Shown here: piece by piece, positions 1 through 13,379 of the stretch
How the letters are laid out: the number at the start of each line of letters is the position of its first letter
How positions within the stretch are numbered: the stretch's first letter is position 1
Assembly: GCA_947650285.1 (NCBI GenBank)
Contig: CANTFL010000649.1
Location: 1 to 64,000, forward strand
DNA from: Hyaloperonospora brassicae
Lineage: Eukaryota > Oomycota > Peronosporomycetes > Peronosporales > Peronosporaceae
Direction of reading: 5' to 3'
Length of the DNA stretch: 64,000 nucleotides
The notes under the pieces: model-generated
Database searches by the model: none
Told to the model about the DNA's origin: nothing
The model's input: only the letters and a program-made list of their open reading frames with translations
Translations under genes and position numbers: made by a program

Positions 1-3000
1 GACCGTCGAGACACAATGCGAAAACAATGCGCAACGGTTACGGAATGTGACCACCCAATTCAATGATACGTTGTCTGACATCATCGAAGGATTGTTATCT
101 GAAATGATTATTCAGCTGAATGACTCGCCTTTAGGTATTCTTATTGATTTTTTGTGAAGAAAATGTGTGGAAAAAAGAATGTGTATCGGCTATCGGTTGG
201 TGAACGATCTGATCCAAAAGATTGGATATAATATTGCCATTGATGAATAAGTTTTTGAATTCTGTAGGGTGCGCTTAAATACTGCTCCTTCATTGTGGCG
301 AATAGGTTTTAGGTCGTTGATATGACCGAAAGAGCGAGACAAATTTTAGCATATGTGAGACGGATTTCATCATTTTTCACCCCGCTGGGATTATTATTTA
401 ATGGTTGCGATTCCATTTTAACTTTTAAATGTGCCACACATATATCAGCGACTCCTGGATAATGTGCTTTATGAGTTCTTATGCAATATTCCCAAGGGTG
501 GGGCAGACGGGCCAGAGATGTGTTCAAGATGGGAGGACCAGATGCTCAATACGTTCCCTCGACACTGAGCCGGAGTTCATATATAGATGACATCTGATTT
601 CCCGCCGACTAATGAAATGCATTACGGACAAATATGAAATGAATGCTGGACGTGTGCGACTACTGGAATCCATCGATCAGCGCAGTCAAGAGCTCGTAGG
701 GATGCCGATAGGTCGACTACCTCGGACATCGAGTGGTTAGAGGAGGAGTGGAGCAAGACTCGAATAGCCTTTAACCTCCGGTCAACCTACCTCTGACGAT
801 GACATTGAAGGCTATTCAATCGTTTTTAAAGCTTAAATCATTTATAGCCGGTTTATCGAGGATCATGCCATACATGGGCTACTATCCTCTACGAATTGAT
901 GGATGAAAATTTCAACGAATAGAGAATTTAATCAAAGAATTAGGTTCATAAACTCGTCAAGATTAAAGAAGAAGAGAAACAGACCCGCGTACTTGTCGCC
1001 TTTTCTATGCTCATGAATAATATTGCTACAGCACCAATTTTACGCCATTTCGACCCGGCCAAAAAAGCTGTGATCTTTGGTCTATGGACGCGAATGGGCC
1101 ATCTCCGCATCGCTAGTTCAAGAATATGAGTTTTGCTCGTGCCAGTTGTATTTACAATTCGGACTCTAAAGGCTAATGAATCAAATTACATCACTGTGGA
1201 GAAAAAGCGTTAGCGTTGTTGAAAATGATAAAAACCTGTTATTTAATGTTAGTCAACCGAATTCTTCAAGTATTGACCAGACATCCAGCATCGGGGTGGT
1301 TAGTCAAGTCGACCACACTGTGGAGAGCTGGGAAAAATGGCTCATCCTTTTATCCCAGTGGATCTTGGAGATTGTGAATTGTAAAAAGATGAAGATCAGG
1401 TACGGGGGGAGTTGGCGGCCAGCATCAACCCTCAAGATAATGTGGGCTCTGTTTTGTCGTTGATCTAACTTAGGAAGCAAGCACGGAACATAGGTGATTT
1501 ACATCTCTTCACCGTGGAGTCTGGTGAAGAATTATGTTTAGATTATAATGGTTCAGCTCACATGAAACATAGATGTGGTGCCTGTAGAGTCATTGTGTCA
1601 AGTCTCCCGGTTACGAACATAGTCAAATCCTCCTTAAAGTACCTCTATAGATCTACGGAAAACGAGCCAGAATATGAGGGCATGTTTCTTGGTTTTCGAT
1701 AGTTAAAACCACTTGAAAAAAGATAAAGTATTTTTTGTAAAGACTTCCTTCAGTGATACAGCAGATGCGTCGAAAATTGGAGTGTCAGAATTTGAGTCTA
1801 TCGCCTGTGCAAGCCAAAGCTCTAAATGAACTTCAGTCGTGGTCTTTCTACAGACATGACGTGCAAATTAATACTGAATCCAGAGTGCTAATCAGATGGA
1901 CAGCACGGCTTTGCATCAACTTAAACGGAACAAGTCGAAGCCAGTCGAAGGGGGACAAGGTTCAAAAGCAATTAATCGATCTCCAGAGTTGCTGGTCCCT
2001 ATATACCAGGGTCCTTCTGCGAAATTATTCGCAGTGACTAGGTAGAGATCCCCCATTAAAATGTATGGGAACCATATGCAAGAGGAAGTGGTACAAAGAC
2101 TTAAAGTAAAACGCATTCAGAAGAAGCAGTAATAGAATAGCTTAATACAGAATTTAAAGGCATATTTGAATGGTTATTGGAGTAATTTATCTATGGAATC
2201 GTCCAGTGTGTGCACGAATTTGTCAGGGTAATGTGATAGTCGAATAAGGAATAATAATATATTGCCCTAGTCCCAGAGACAAAAGAGAAGATCAGGACAT
2301 AATTATCAGGTTGGTGATACCGGAATGTCTAGACCGACTTCCTCCATCACTATCACAAAAGTTCAAAGGGAGGCCACCAAGGGGATGTGTATACCTACCA
2401 TTGGATGCGACGGCAATATCACTGGAAAAGTCTGTTTTAAATTCTGAAGAGGTATCTTGATTCCTGTACTTATTGCGAGACCGGAAAACGTGAACTTACC
2501 TTGCAGGAGAAGTGTCCTAGATATTGTTGTGGCGACTAATCTCTTCTTGGATATAGCGATGGAACGCATTTCGTCCCAGCCAAAGTCACACAAAGGAAAC
2601 AAATAGTTAATATTTTGGTTCGGATTATTTACTAGCTATGTGATGACCAACGCTAATGCGTCGCGGATAGTCCAGACGGTGGCAGCTGGTTCCGTCGTAT
2701 CGGTGCTAGTAAGGCGATTCGTCATAGTCGCAAAACTGAATTAATGTCGGACTTCTTTCGTGCGTTCACCCATGCGGTAGGCCAGCGTCAACAACCTACT
2801 ATGTTTTACCGATCTCAAGTCACATGAATTATTTAGAGGATGGGACAGGCACTGAACAGGTCGATCAAGTCGTATGTCGCTGATGTAGGCCAAAGAGACT
2901 AGGAAGAGAACGTAAAACGATTAGTCTTTGCGATTAATACCGCTCATGATCGAGCGAAGAGGGAGACTTCGTTTTACATGGTCCGCGGTTGGGTGTCAAG

Positions 3001-3650
3001 TCCACCCAGAAATCCACATCACCGTAGTGAATGTGATACGTCGGGAGTCGGGCCTCGGAGGTAGAGGTATTACATACCAAGTCAGTACCAGCGAGCGAGA
3101 GACCAGGTCAACGAGAAACTTCGGGAAGCGAAGCGGGCTTGAGCGCAAACGCACAATAAAGTAATGGTCGATTATCAGATCCCATAACCCGAAACTCAAG
3201 TGTGGCTCTATCTGGACCAAGTGAAAGACGAATATGCTAGAAAACTGCCCCCCCTTTGGTATGGACTTTACGCGTTCTAAAATTGGTTGGAGACAAGGGG
3301 TACGGAGTACAGGTTGTTTTGGATCGAACATATATGAAAGCTGAAGAGGTTCAAGAAGTTACTGGATCGCCCAAATTATACGGTCGCACTGAAATAAGCG
3401 TACCTGATTGACTTCGACAATTTCCTTATTTCTGATGACAGTTAAGCGCGAGAACTGGAGAAAGTCGAATATGAGTTTGAAGCGGTTTTGGAGACACTTT
3501 CTATTACGAAGACTACATTCGGACGGTAACAACGATTTCTATTTGTTCGCTGGAAGGGGGACGAAGAACTGCCATCGGTTGACAAAAAGGACTTAAAGTA
3601 TCGAAGTTTACTGCAAGAATTGGAGCGCAATTAGACAACTCTTGACCATT
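1..3650 (+). mobile_element. Decayed Ty3/Gypsy pol relic (RT, RNase H, integrase, chromodomain)
   Basis: Broken plus-strand pol in normal domain order. Recognisable pieces: RT start near 70-115 (SDIIEGLLSEM, compare TDLIEGLLSAK in the element at 28.9-41.8 kb); the RT active-site box SSYIDDI near 575-595, followed by a stop; VDYLGHRV near 713-736; RNase H connection VESWEKWLILLSQWILEI near 1320-1375; a second RNase H remnant ENEPEYEGMFLGF near 1660-1700; integrase core VIRHSRKTELMSDFFRAF near 2720-2775 and FAINTAHDR near 2930-2955; and a chromodomain-like FLFVRWKG near 3538-3562. Every domain is interrupted by stops and frameshifts. It belongs to the same family as the younger minus-strand element and is much older. 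No LTR was found, and the 5' part lies outside the window. Confidence 0.85.
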
Positions 3651-5740
3651 TCGAGGCAATGCAAAGCCACAAGGATTATTGATGAGCCTTTAGCCTCAGG
3701 ACGTTTACATCAGTCCTTCACGATTAACAACGTCGCTGTCCGCTGGACCGAACTAGCCCCAGCGTAACTCCAGCCGATCGACCAAGTCATTTGTAGCCAT
3801 CGCCACAATGGACAATGAGTTTTCTAAGTCCACCTACCGCGACGCCACTTCCGCCGTGCAGAAAATATATGGGCATTGAAGACCAGGAATTGATGCGGTC
3901 GACGCGAGAGTGAATAAAGTACGCGAGTCCGGATTCACGTCGCCCAATTGCGTCGGAGCACCCTTTTTTACCGAGGCGGTTTCATTGTCAGTATCAGAAG
4001 TTCCGATCATCCATCACTTGGGCGACAGATCCAGGGGAGCGGTAGAACCTTTAGAAGAGGCAGAAGGCGGTGCTACAACTATTGGAACGGTGGCCTTTGT
4101 GGCCGGACGGGTCGACATAGTTTAACCGTGCGAGAACTGTGTGTATTGTAGGTTTCGCGTAACTCGTGATGGCAAACGGACGGGCAGCCTTCGCAGACCT
4201 TGAGAAAGTCTACACGCTCGATGGGGGGCGAAACGACTTTTCGGTTAAACGAGAGACGAACTCGAAAGAGGACACGGTACCTGAGAGATTAAAAGCTTTG
4301 GTGTGTCGCCGACTGGAGGCCAGCGACTTCTCCAGAGCCACCCGTACTCCCTCGCTGTCAATTCTTTAGAAGTCGCTTCGCGAACCCAGCGTGGCCGAAG
4401 ACGAAGCATTACCGGAGGGCCCGAGTCAGGCGTTAAGGCGGCTGGACGAACAGCCGCTGCAGATTTTGGAACCTCGCGACATTATACCAGCACACGTAGC
4501 AAGGCTAGAAAAAGTCGTTTGCCAATCGTGGACACCGGATTGAAGCTAACACTATCTGAAGACGTTGCCTTAAAGGAGGGCACATCTGGGGTTCCGAACG
4601 AAAAGTCCTGATCCTTTATATGTGCTGCAAAGAGAGCATACTAGGACTCGCATAATTCAATCTGCCACCGCAAGTGGTAGACCGACGCTTTCTTCCGCTA
4701 AATACTCTCGCGTGTCGACGAATGAGTAGGTGATAGTCTTGAAGCTGGCCATCGAGGTTCGTAATTGGGCCGATCCAGTTGGCCGAGTGAGCTCGAAAGG
4801 TCGCTAGTAGGAAGCGCAAATGCTGCGAGTCATCTTGAACAAGGTAGATTGCATGTCCAATGACGCTAAGTGACCGTCGGTGAGACTATCCTCTGAAGCT
4901 GCAGGTCGACCTAAACGCTTGGAGTGGTCGCGCATAAACGAGATACCGCCTTTGTGGGGGAAGCTGGTGCAAAGCTTATCGAGAGGGTAGCTGTGGTCTT
5001 TGCCGTTAATCTCACCGACGGATCCGCTGGGGTCGCTGCAGTGGAGAAAACCGACGAGTCGCTGTCGTCGTGTCCGTAAAGTTCACCGACGGGGTCTCTT
5101 TTTTGCTACTGTGTATTTCTACTACGAGATAACTGTGGTCGTGTCCGGTTACTCACATGGCACTGAAGAAGCAACCGGTCCACGGTTCACGCAACATAGA
5201 GAATTTAAGGACGCATGATACATGCGCCTAGGGAGGTGAGAATAAATATAGTTGGGGAATCGGCAGCGGCCGACTCACCGATAATCCTGGACGGACTGAC
5301 CAGCGACTTGGGGGTGACCTGCCTCTTTGTATCATCGGAAGGGGTAAACGGGGATATGGCGGGGTGCGATTCCGTTGCGATAGTCGGGGGATCGGACCCG
5401 GGTGAAGATATCAATGCACAGACACGACTCAAGAAAATCTCACACCCGAGGGACTAAACAAGAAGGAAGTTAAGGATCCACGTGGAGAAGACATGCTCTT
5501 GATCAAGATCCTGTAAGGCTAAGCAAGAACAAGGGGCGGCTGCGGTGAAGTGATTTTGAAGCATAATTGAGTCAGAGGTCGGTACGGTGATGGGAAAAGT
5601 GGTTAACCTCAGAAAAGGAGGTGTCAAAAAAGAAGAAGCCTCAAACGTGGTTGGGCCTTCATGGTAAAAGGTCCTGCAGGAACAAGCAAGGGGAAGTTCA
5701 TTGTCAAAGCACCGGTGAAGTTGTCCTAACAGAAACGATC
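3651..5740. other. Unclassified decayed DNA after the Gypsy relic
   Basis: No intact gene. Several short open stretches on the plus strand (for example around 3,910-4,125 and 4,380-4,610) are charged and could come from a retroelement gag or from the 3' part of the upstream relic. No catalytic motif, zinc knuckle with correct spacing, or LTR could be confirmed. Base composition is close to 50% GC, unlike the AT-rich desert that follows. Confidence 0.5.
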
Positions 5741-5745
5741 GATGT

Positions 5746-5915
5746 CCCTTACTGGTAGACCCGGTCCTTCATTAAAAGACCCGGTCCCTCATCGGTTGAC
5801 ATGTGTATCTCATGGTTAGACCTGGGTCTGTCTCTGGTAGATCTGGTCTCTTCGGTAAACCTGGGTCTATTACTGGTAGAACAGAGTCCCTTGCTGGCAG
5901 ACCCGGTCTGTCAAG
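5746..5915. repeat. Degenerate ~24-bp minisatellite
   Basis: About seven imperfect units with a core like actggtagacccggtc, varying as ttggtagatctggtctc and gctggcagacccggtc. The units are not a clean multiple of codons and contain stops, so a structural repeat is more likely than a repetitive protein. Confidence 0.7.
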
Positions 5916-6640
5916 TTCGGGTACTCCTGACCAGTCAAATCAAGAGTCTGTTTACCGGAAAACGAGAAAGAGAAGAAGTTTAAGAATAGGACTGTATCGA
6001 ATGTTGCTCAATTTGCGATCTACGTGTCACGTCGTCGTCATGTCTAAGACGGTAATTTGTTGAGTATTCCCGCCTGTCCCGGTGGAAAAAAACTATTACC
6101 CACCCCATCACTTAAAGACTGTTGCGGGGCTAGACCAAGTGCAAATAGAACCCCAGGAAGTGATTAGCCTGTGAAGTCGTCGAGCAGCAACCCCCACCCC
6201 TCCATACCCGCTAGTGGAAGCCGCCTCCCAACCTAGCGGATAAGAAGCAAGATAAAATCCAGGAGGTTAACACCCCTGTGATTACACGAAAGGCCAGGAG
6301 CGACACGCTTCCTATAGATTTTAGTATAAGCCTACTCTCGAAAAAGCCGATCGAGTGGCCACCTGCTGGCCCACCGAGTGACACAGATCCACTCGGTGCC
6401 CAAGGTCTACCTCAGCCAAGGCTAAAACATCTCCGTCCAAGTCTACCGAAGAGTGCAACCCGCCAGCCGACGGGTACACAAAGTGTGGCAAGGTTTAAAC
6501 GAGGCATCGGGGTCCGTCCCCGAAAGTCGACAGTCCGGCACAGTGAGTGTATTAAGTGTTCACTACAAAGATTTGAGACCCCATTCCACCACGTATTTTA
6601 TTTGCTCACATGACGCAGAACATGCGCTTAAACATATATT
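5916..6640. other. Gene-free stretch with a proline-rich open frame
   Basis: A plus-strand frame at 6,278-6,613 reads as a Pro/Ser/Arg-rich polypeptide without a recognised domain. It may be decayed retroelement gag. No other signal was seen. Confidence 0.35.
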
Positions 6641-9600
6641 TGATTAGATGGCCGACCGATGGATTGGTGCGTAGTATTTTGATAAATGCAGCGCATCTAT
6701 ATTGCAAATACAGTTCATAATTACTTGTTTTCGACCTGTAAACAGAATAGCGTTTGCAGATTCTACCCGGTCCCGGTAGGGGACTTGATTTTCGCATTTG
6801 TATTAAATAGTAGCTAAATCTGACCTTGTGTAATATCATTTGCATAGTTGTAACACTATTGATTGACAACTTAGATAGACAAAGGCATTTATTCAGCAGC
6901 TCAAGTTGCGTCTTTATCGTAATTCTTGCATCATGAATTTACAGACATTATCTTAATATTTTCCTGTCCTTTACAGAAAAAGCACATGCCAGAATTATAT
7001 ATTTTAGATTTTAGATTTCATCGTGTCACTTAAAGACTTATTAACTTCGACAATTTTCATTCGTTAAGACTTTATGCCATGTTTGAAAAGCCTCAGCTTG
7101 CTATAATTTTACATTTTTCCCGATTTAAATCGATTACCAAGGCAGTGTAGTTACCACCCTTTTTTTAATTAATGACACCCGACTGCTCACGATTGCTTAA
7201 GTAATATCGCACGAAATATGCTAAGACGATTAGCACTAGCAGTAACGTGCTCGACTCACTGATCTGTCGACAGAGGGCGACTGCTTTATTAAACGTGTCG
7301 AGACAAGGCGGTCCGTCTACTTGGTCATCCATTCCCCACATTTCATTGTACACTCGTATACATGCAACGCTACGATATTGATTTGTATATCGCCGAGAAT
7401 ACACTAGTCAAACATCGTTAATTACGAATTCTCAGCAGATGCTGTCATTTGTATATTTGTACGGTTTTTTAGTAGTTATGTTGCGGCTATGTGTTGGAGA
7501 CGTATATTGCGTATTTGGTGCTGTTGTAGGCTATACCGTCAGACTAATTATCTTGGTGAATCCTTGATCAGCTACGACATTGAATAATCCCATCCGTATG
7601 GTAAGGAGGGAAACCACGAGGTATATTGCAAATTCTTTTCCCGGCTGTTAGAGTAAATTATCGGACAATAGCGACCCGCTATTTCGGGCTTACCAGTAGC
7701 TCGACCCTCCCTAATATACATTTCCTACACAACACCAAATGTCAATTGTGGATAGAATGTGGCGTTCTTTGTGAGACGAATGTCTTAAATGACGTAATTA
7801 AATAATGATAAAAACAACCGCTAGCTAGGGGAAAGACAGGTAACATCGGTAGCTGAGAGTCATTGTCTATTGATGACCATTGGATTTGAGTTGCTAGATT
7901 TGTAACTTAGACCCACGTTTGATAAGCAACATCCCCTTAAAGCCGATTTGATCGTATACAATCCCTCATGACGACCTAATTAGAAACATTAAGCTCAAGT
8001 TTACATCCGCGCATCAAAACAAAGCCTTTTTTGAATGAATGCTCCATACATTCGTCAGCTAATATCGGTCTGGCACCACTTCAATGTGCGCCCATTTCTT
8101 GAAAACGTCATGGACATGTCAAATTACAAGTAACCGCATAATTTGAAATTGAAAATGACAAATATATTGCGGAGGAGCGACCGGTCTCGATTGCAAGCAG
8201 CTATTCTGATTTTGTTCGAGCTTATTTACTGTTCAGATTATCGATGTTAAATATGCAACCATCAACATTTTTGCATCGACACTTTTTTCAATTTCGTTTC
8301 TTTGTAATAATTGTGTATATAAGCTATCATATATCCATTAGGATTAGCTCAAAAAAAGCATGCATGCGTTTCCGCGCGCATGTAATATACATTGTAATAT
8401 TTAAATTAGAAAATAAATACAATTATAATTAATCGCATTAGGTGAAACCCTCGAGGGCTAACACCTAATATTTATTGTATCAGTGCTCGAAAAAGTTCAC
8501 AACAGCAAAAGATCCCCTAAATTGTAAAATTTGTACAATTAAGAGAACAACATCCTCCTTACACTCGCTAGGGTTTGATGACGTGCGCAAGGTCAGATGG
8601 TTCACTTGAAGATCAATATCTTGATTGCGTGTGTTGTTACCATTGCAATGACATCGATATGATATGCCGACAGAGCAACCATCTATTTTTATAGAATTCA
8701 GACTATAACGTGCGCAGCGAATTATGCGCTGTATATCATTATAATTCTTTGCATTTCATGTACAATTGGACGACGAAGTCTGATTACGTAAATGCATAAT
8801 AGCTCTTCCATAAATATTCGCAATAAAATGATGAGGGCAAAGTAAAGATCAATAAATTACTGACTTGATCAGCTGTCTATTTCTGCGCCCAAAATGATAT
8901 ATATCGGAGGGTTATCCTATCATTGGTTTTTATGTCAAAGATTGTGCTCAAATTGTAAACACGTCGAACAACCTGCTTGCAGGGCTTTCGCACGGTTTGG
9001 AGTTGTCTATCTCGCTTTTTTATCTCTTTTTTCATCAATTCACGGAAACTTTGTGCACAGGATTTGCAATAGTTTGTTCTAACCAATATTATATGTAGTT
9101 GATCCTGGACCAAAATAGTACAATTTATTACAAAAGCTGGTTTTTTTATATTGATATTTATTCATCAGTTCTTGCCTTTCATAACTAAACCGAGGTTTCT
9201 TCAGACCATTTACAGCCAAACAGGTCCCTTAAAATTCGCTGTCTAGTCTTAGGCGTACCCTTCTGCGCGGTAAATTTCAATAAATTTATAATTTTCTCAG
9301 GATACTTGATCTACCTGATCGACATCTTCGAATCTGTCGTGAAGGGAGCGCAGTCGAAGGCCCCGATCGCTAATCAGATTAAATTTAGGCTTAAAGTAAT
9401 TTGGTATAAACTTTCGCTTGTAATCAAATTAATATGCTTATTTATATACATTAAAGAAAGCAAACAAACCTTTTGCTGTTTCTATCTTGCCGTGCAAATA
9501 ACAGACGACCGAAGATATAAAATCTTGCATAATCATTATTTACAATTCCACCAATTTTACTAGTCATGTTATTAAAAACAAAAAAAACTATATGGATTTG

Positions 9601-12600
9601 ATAACAATGCGCACAATAGTGTACGGAAATTCGTAGTTTGTACCAAAAGTAACACTTCGACAATTTTTTACTATCAACTTGCTTGTGTCTATGTCGAAAT
9701 CTATCACTAAATTGGATTGTCGATAGTAAAAAAATATTGATTGCAATATATTTAACGCACTTTTAACTGATTATTATATTTTCACATGCCATACACATTG
9801 CAACACTTTAGACATGACATCATGTCTTATCAACAAGCCGATACAATAAGGTGTTGGATGTTAAAACTAACGATCTGCTTGTAAATATTATCGATATAAA
9901 CCTTTCGTTCCAACCTTAGATATCGCAAAGCTGCTAAGGTATTACAGTCTATTATCTGTATCGCTCGGACGAATTTATCACTTGTAAACCGTTGGTCGAT
10001 ATTCAGTTGTTTGAACGGAGCGCCCATCAAGTTAACCAGTGGCAATTACATACTTCGTGCTAAAAGACGAGTCCTTTCTGCTTCGGTGCTTCATGAAAGG
10101 GTGTGTGCATATTCCATTTATTTTACATTATTGCTCTCATTACCATTACATCTAATAGAAGTATCTACTCGTATCAAAGGTGAATAATAAACTGTCCAAA
10201 AATGGAGTACTACGTGCAAAGAATGAAAGGTTTGACAAGCTCGGAGATGAGCATCAAACATTCTATATGAAAACGAAAATGAGTCATAGCACCCAAAGGT
10301 ACCACGGATTCATAACTTAGTCGATGATCAGATGCTTGGCCGATCATCGGTGACGCGTAGGACGAAGCTCTGACGTATGTAAAGTAAATTGTTATGTAAA
10401 GAGCATGAACAAGAAAAGCAAGAGAAGTCAATGAATGTGCGCTCAAGGCAAATGCAGGAAGGATGAAAGCGGCCGAGGTTAAGTCAAGGGGTAATGCTTA
10501 TTTAAAGAAAGAAAATAACGTTGAGATCAAGTGCTTTCAATTGTATACCTAAAAATATGTGAGTTAGTGTGGTATAATCCACATCGAATATCGTAGCGAT
10601 TGCAAGGACTTTATCATGTCCGGTTAAGCGTTAGACTGGTTTAGGAATCAGGAGAGACGCATTTTGCTAACATATATTTAAGTGGGAGGTGTTATGAACT
10701 ACCGAAATTTTCAATATTACTAGGCGACGTGTTTCATGGCGTCATATTGTGCTGAATAGTTTGATCACAAGGACCTGGATAGGTAAAAGAACAAGAATTA
10801 CTTGCCGGTAAGAGCCTACGAATTTCAGGGCGACCTATGATCAGACTGACTTAAACAATTGGTATACGGCTTCCGTAGAAATGTTTTGCATATTAAAACT
10901 CGATATAGAACCAATCTCGGTGAAAAGATCAAGCACTGACTAAAATGGAACATCCTTTCTGTGTTACTGAAAAGCGATTGGATATATTTCAATTAATAAA
11001 GATAGTCTAGAAGCGTATTGCTGATTAGGTAAGTGCTACACATAGAACCTGAAGTAGGCCAGTATGAAATTCGGTTTCAAACGTAAATCTTGCCTGCTGT
11101 TCGAAAGACATGGAGATTTTCATCATGTCACGACGGGTAAATAATTGGTAGAAAGTGACAATATGACATTTTGAAGCAGATCATTTATGGTAGAATGAAA
11201 ATGGCGGCGTTATTTGCGCAAATGAGAACAGGGTTCCAGCGCAATTAAAAAAATAACGAAGATGGGCTGAGACCGATGATGTCTATATAACAGTGCGCAC
11301 TCGATTCGAATTGCATGTGATCAATTCGATCCTCATTAAATGATGTACATTCCTATACAACAAGAGTAGAGTCAGATCGAGTTTTTGGTATTTTATTTAA
11401 ACAGTACGAAATATGATTCGAAGTGCCGTTAAGATGCATATGGTTATAAATAATAAGGAGTTCAAAACACTAATTTCATATCTACAAGTCGGTGTGATAA
11501 ACATAAGTTATACTAATATCAAGACCACGATAAATTATTTGTGTATATCGTTTATACGGGAATGATCTCGTTGAAGATTTGGATAAGTCAAATTGATTGC
11601 TTAATACGATTAGGTGAATATCTGTGGCATACGAAAAGATTGATATTTGCTACCGTATCTTTGAAATGGGTCGTGACATCATCTAGATTTTGGAAGTCCT
11701 TTCGTAGAAGGTTTTGTATTGGTTTTTGGGGGAATTGACTATCGAATTGTCCGTCCGATCAGCCCTGAACTGATTGCTTTTCTGTTTGTACTTAGATATT
11801 TAAAATGAATGTACTTTATAAATTATCAAAATATGAATTAAAATATAGCAAGGAGTCCTTGTTACCGAATCACAAATTCCTTCGCAACAGCCTTGCAAAC
11901 AGCAGCCACATATTTCTTGTACTATAAGACGTGAAAATTACGATTTTAGAGAGCTACTTCGATTTAATTTCCAGCTTGGGTAAAAAGAGGAGTAGAAAAT
12001 GTTTAGCCTATATACCCTCCATCAATTTTGGAGCATCTTTTTACGCTAAGACTTGACCTTCTTTCTCGATCATAATTATGATAATGCTTTAGCGCGACAT
12101 GAAATCGAACCTGTTTTTTTTCTATATTTCTCTCGTAGGTTTTTGTTCTGAATAGAGAAATCGTCCATACCTAGATGGTACGACGGCCACAGACCATATT
12201 TTTCGTTCGTATGTAGGCGTTTGATTTCAGTCTACGTTCTGACTCTTAAGCTCTATCACTGGTTTGCAGACTAAGTCATGTTCAAATCTTAAAGCCGATA
12301 AAGGGTGTGTTGAGTTATTTATACTACTTCGCGAATATAATCCTGGCACCTCAGAAGCTTAAGTTGCGAAGGGGGGACCGATGAGCTAAATCACTGATTA
12401 AATCAAAGATTATATGTCTTCGAATGTATTTTGCTCTCAGATATTATTGTCTTTAATATTGTGCATCTCTGTTCGATTAATGGCTGCCGCATTGGAGCTT
12501 GATGGCTACTGCATTAATGGTTTTTATGCTGGACATAAAAATTCATTCTACTTATAGTTATAGAAGACCATGTGTGTCTTGAGATTGAAACCAAGTTCTA

Positions 12601-13180
12601 AACGTATCACCAGAAAATTAAATCCTATAGTATACCTTTTAGCTTGTACCTTGCACATATTTAATTTTTGTACCTAGGTAGAGGTTAGTTCCGCGGCGCG
12701 TAGCGCTCGCATAGTACAAATTAAAACCTTGTGTAGTATGTCGAATTTGATACAACGCATCACTGATCCGAAAACCGATCCAATGCTCGCGAATCGATCA
12801 GCGTGGTAGAGATAAATTGCATTTCGTTTCGGATCTGCCTCATCACATGCCGTCCGACTGATCAAATAGGAATTGTTTTTTTCACTTGAACCGATGCGGG
12901 AGTATATAATTTGATGGGCATGTAATGTACCTCGATTATGAAGAATAATGCGCAGCCTTACCTACCCATTATTGAATTCAACAAATGAAGGTTGTGCCAT
13001 CTTTGGTTCATAAGTATGCCTAATAATGTGTGCGACAAAGCGATCGCGAGATTTTATAGTTGAGTTGGGATTAGAAGAACACAGATCGCCATCGTCAGTT
13101 AAGTTCGAAAGGGGCTCTGATTGCGGATACGAGCTGGGACCGGTGGCTAACCATCGTGTACCCAAACGTACCAGATCGAG
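6641..13180. other. AT-rich gene desert
   Basis: Long low-GC DNA. All open frames are under 90 codons, are not related to one another, and show no domain or codon bias. No LTR, terminal inverted repeat or RNA gene was recognised, except for one short inverted repeat (8,437-8,469). It is probably mutationally decayed repeat DNA. Confidence 0.6.
8437..8469. repeat. Perfect short inverted repeat
   Basis: Arms attaggtg and cacctaat (8 bp each) enclose a 17-bp centre that itself contains the palindrome ccctcgaggg. It is an isolated cruciform-capable site in the AT-rich desert, with no adjacent gene to regulate. Confidence 0.6.
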
Positions 13181-13244
13181 AGATCGTTGGTGGCAAGGAT
13201 GGTAAATGTGGTTTTACACTATTGTGATTACGTAATCGAAGATG

Positions 13245-13372
13245 GGTCTCTCCTGAGACCGCGATCCCAACCAGACATCTCAAACTCAACCCGACATCGC
13301 GATCCCAGCACGAGAACACCATCCCAACACGAGACCTCGATCCCAGCACGAGATCGTGATTTTAGAGCCGGC
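13245..13372. repeat. Degenerate short tandem repeat with GATCCCA core
   Basis: Five or six loose units near 17-19 bp built on cgatcccagcacgaga, with variants gcgatcccaaccagaca and catcccaacacgagac. The cgatccc core recalls the GATC-rich 19-bp repeats inside the Gypsy LTRs at 29.6 and 41.4 kb, so this may be a relic LTR of a related element. No LTR ends could be identified. Confidence 0.5.
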
Positions 13373-13379
13373 TGTGGAC

